Positions 63,900 to 64,000 of a stretch of DNA of 64,000 nucleotides are shown piece after piece. Numbering within the stretch: the first letter of the stretch is position 1; each line of letters starts with the position of its first letter. The stretch covers positions 8,556,998 through 8,620,997 of the forward strand of contig NC_088791.1 of the NCBI RefSeq assembly GCF_011386835.1, read 5' to 3'. The stretch is from Chrysemys picta bellii. Lineage: Eukaryota > Chordata > Testudines > Emydidae. Under the pieces are notes generated by a model. The model searched no databases. It was not told the origin of the DNA and saw nothing but the letters and a program-made list of their open reading frames with translations. Both the position numbers and the translations under genes were made by a program.

Positions 63900-64000
63900 T
63901 CTCAGCGCAGCTCAGCTTGCCTACGCCTGGGCACCTGGCTCCCCCAGCCTGGCAGCAGAGCCCACCCAGCGTCCCTGCCCGGCTGCAGAGATCAGGGGAG

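Larger units (their letters stand above)
63564..63990 (-). promoter_or_regulatory. LRGUK: LRGUK GC-rich promoter region
   Basis: The region upstream of the LRGUK ATG is GC- and CpG-rich, and the richness continues through exon 1 to about 63120. No TATA box was seen. It contains, going away from the ATG: a YY1-type site, an RFX X-box-like site and three 52-bp tandem units with CCAAT and ZNF143/Staf-like motifs. Transcription probably starts near the YY1 site (inference). Confidence 0.75.

Noticed and set aside
1..64000. CRISPR arrays or bacterial operons
   Set aside because: The window has spliced vertebrate gene structure and eukaryotic mobile elements; tandem repeats seen lack spacer architecture.

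Overview
The window is intron-rich, low-gene-density vertebrate chromosomal DNA, most probably from a turtle (Testudines). The repeat fauna supports this: many CR1 LINE 3' ends, a tRNA-like SINE with a CR1-type tail, numerous hAT and Harbinger-type MITEs with clear target-site duplications, Penelope-like and DIRS-like retroelements, solo retroviral LTRs and old MIR-like SINEs. The species assignment is inference; the repeat classes are seen in the sequence.

One host gene accounts for all recognised host coding sequence. It is LRGUK (leucine-rich repeats and guanylate kinase domain containing), on the minus strand. Sixteen exons can be placed from the start codon at 63563 down to 4327. They sum to 1872 nt (624 codons) with intron phases that agree at every junction. 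The protein has an acidic N-terminus (residues 1-73), an SDS22-like leucine-rich repeat block (about 110-320), a linker, and a guanylate kinase-like domain (about 385-590) with a degenerate P-loop. The C-terminal exons lie beyond the left edge. In mammals this protein acts in late spermatid development (manchette, acrosome attachment, basal body).

The right end (about 63.1-64.0 kb) is a GC-rich promoter region. It holds a YY1-type site, an RFX X-box-like site, and three 52-bp tandem units, each with a CCAAT box and a ZNF143/Staf-like element.

The introns are mosaics of mobile elements. Intron 15 (4.4-8.7 kb) has two hAT MITEs. Intron 14 (8.8-12.5 kb) has three hAT-type MITEs, one of which carries about 1.1 kb of GC-rich minisatellite and sits inside an older palindromic element. 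Intron 11 (17.8-26.3 kb) has a hAT transposase pseudogene nested in a CR1 and itself split by a second CR1. Intron 10 (26.4-39.1 kb) has a 5.6-kb decayed DIRS-like retrotransposon, a Penelope-like RT/GIY-YIG remnant and a Penelope inverted-terminal unit. Introns 7, 6 and 5 carry two solo LTRs, a turtle SINE, MIRs and a 118-bp tandem duplication. No rRNA, functional tRNA or CRISPR array was recognised.
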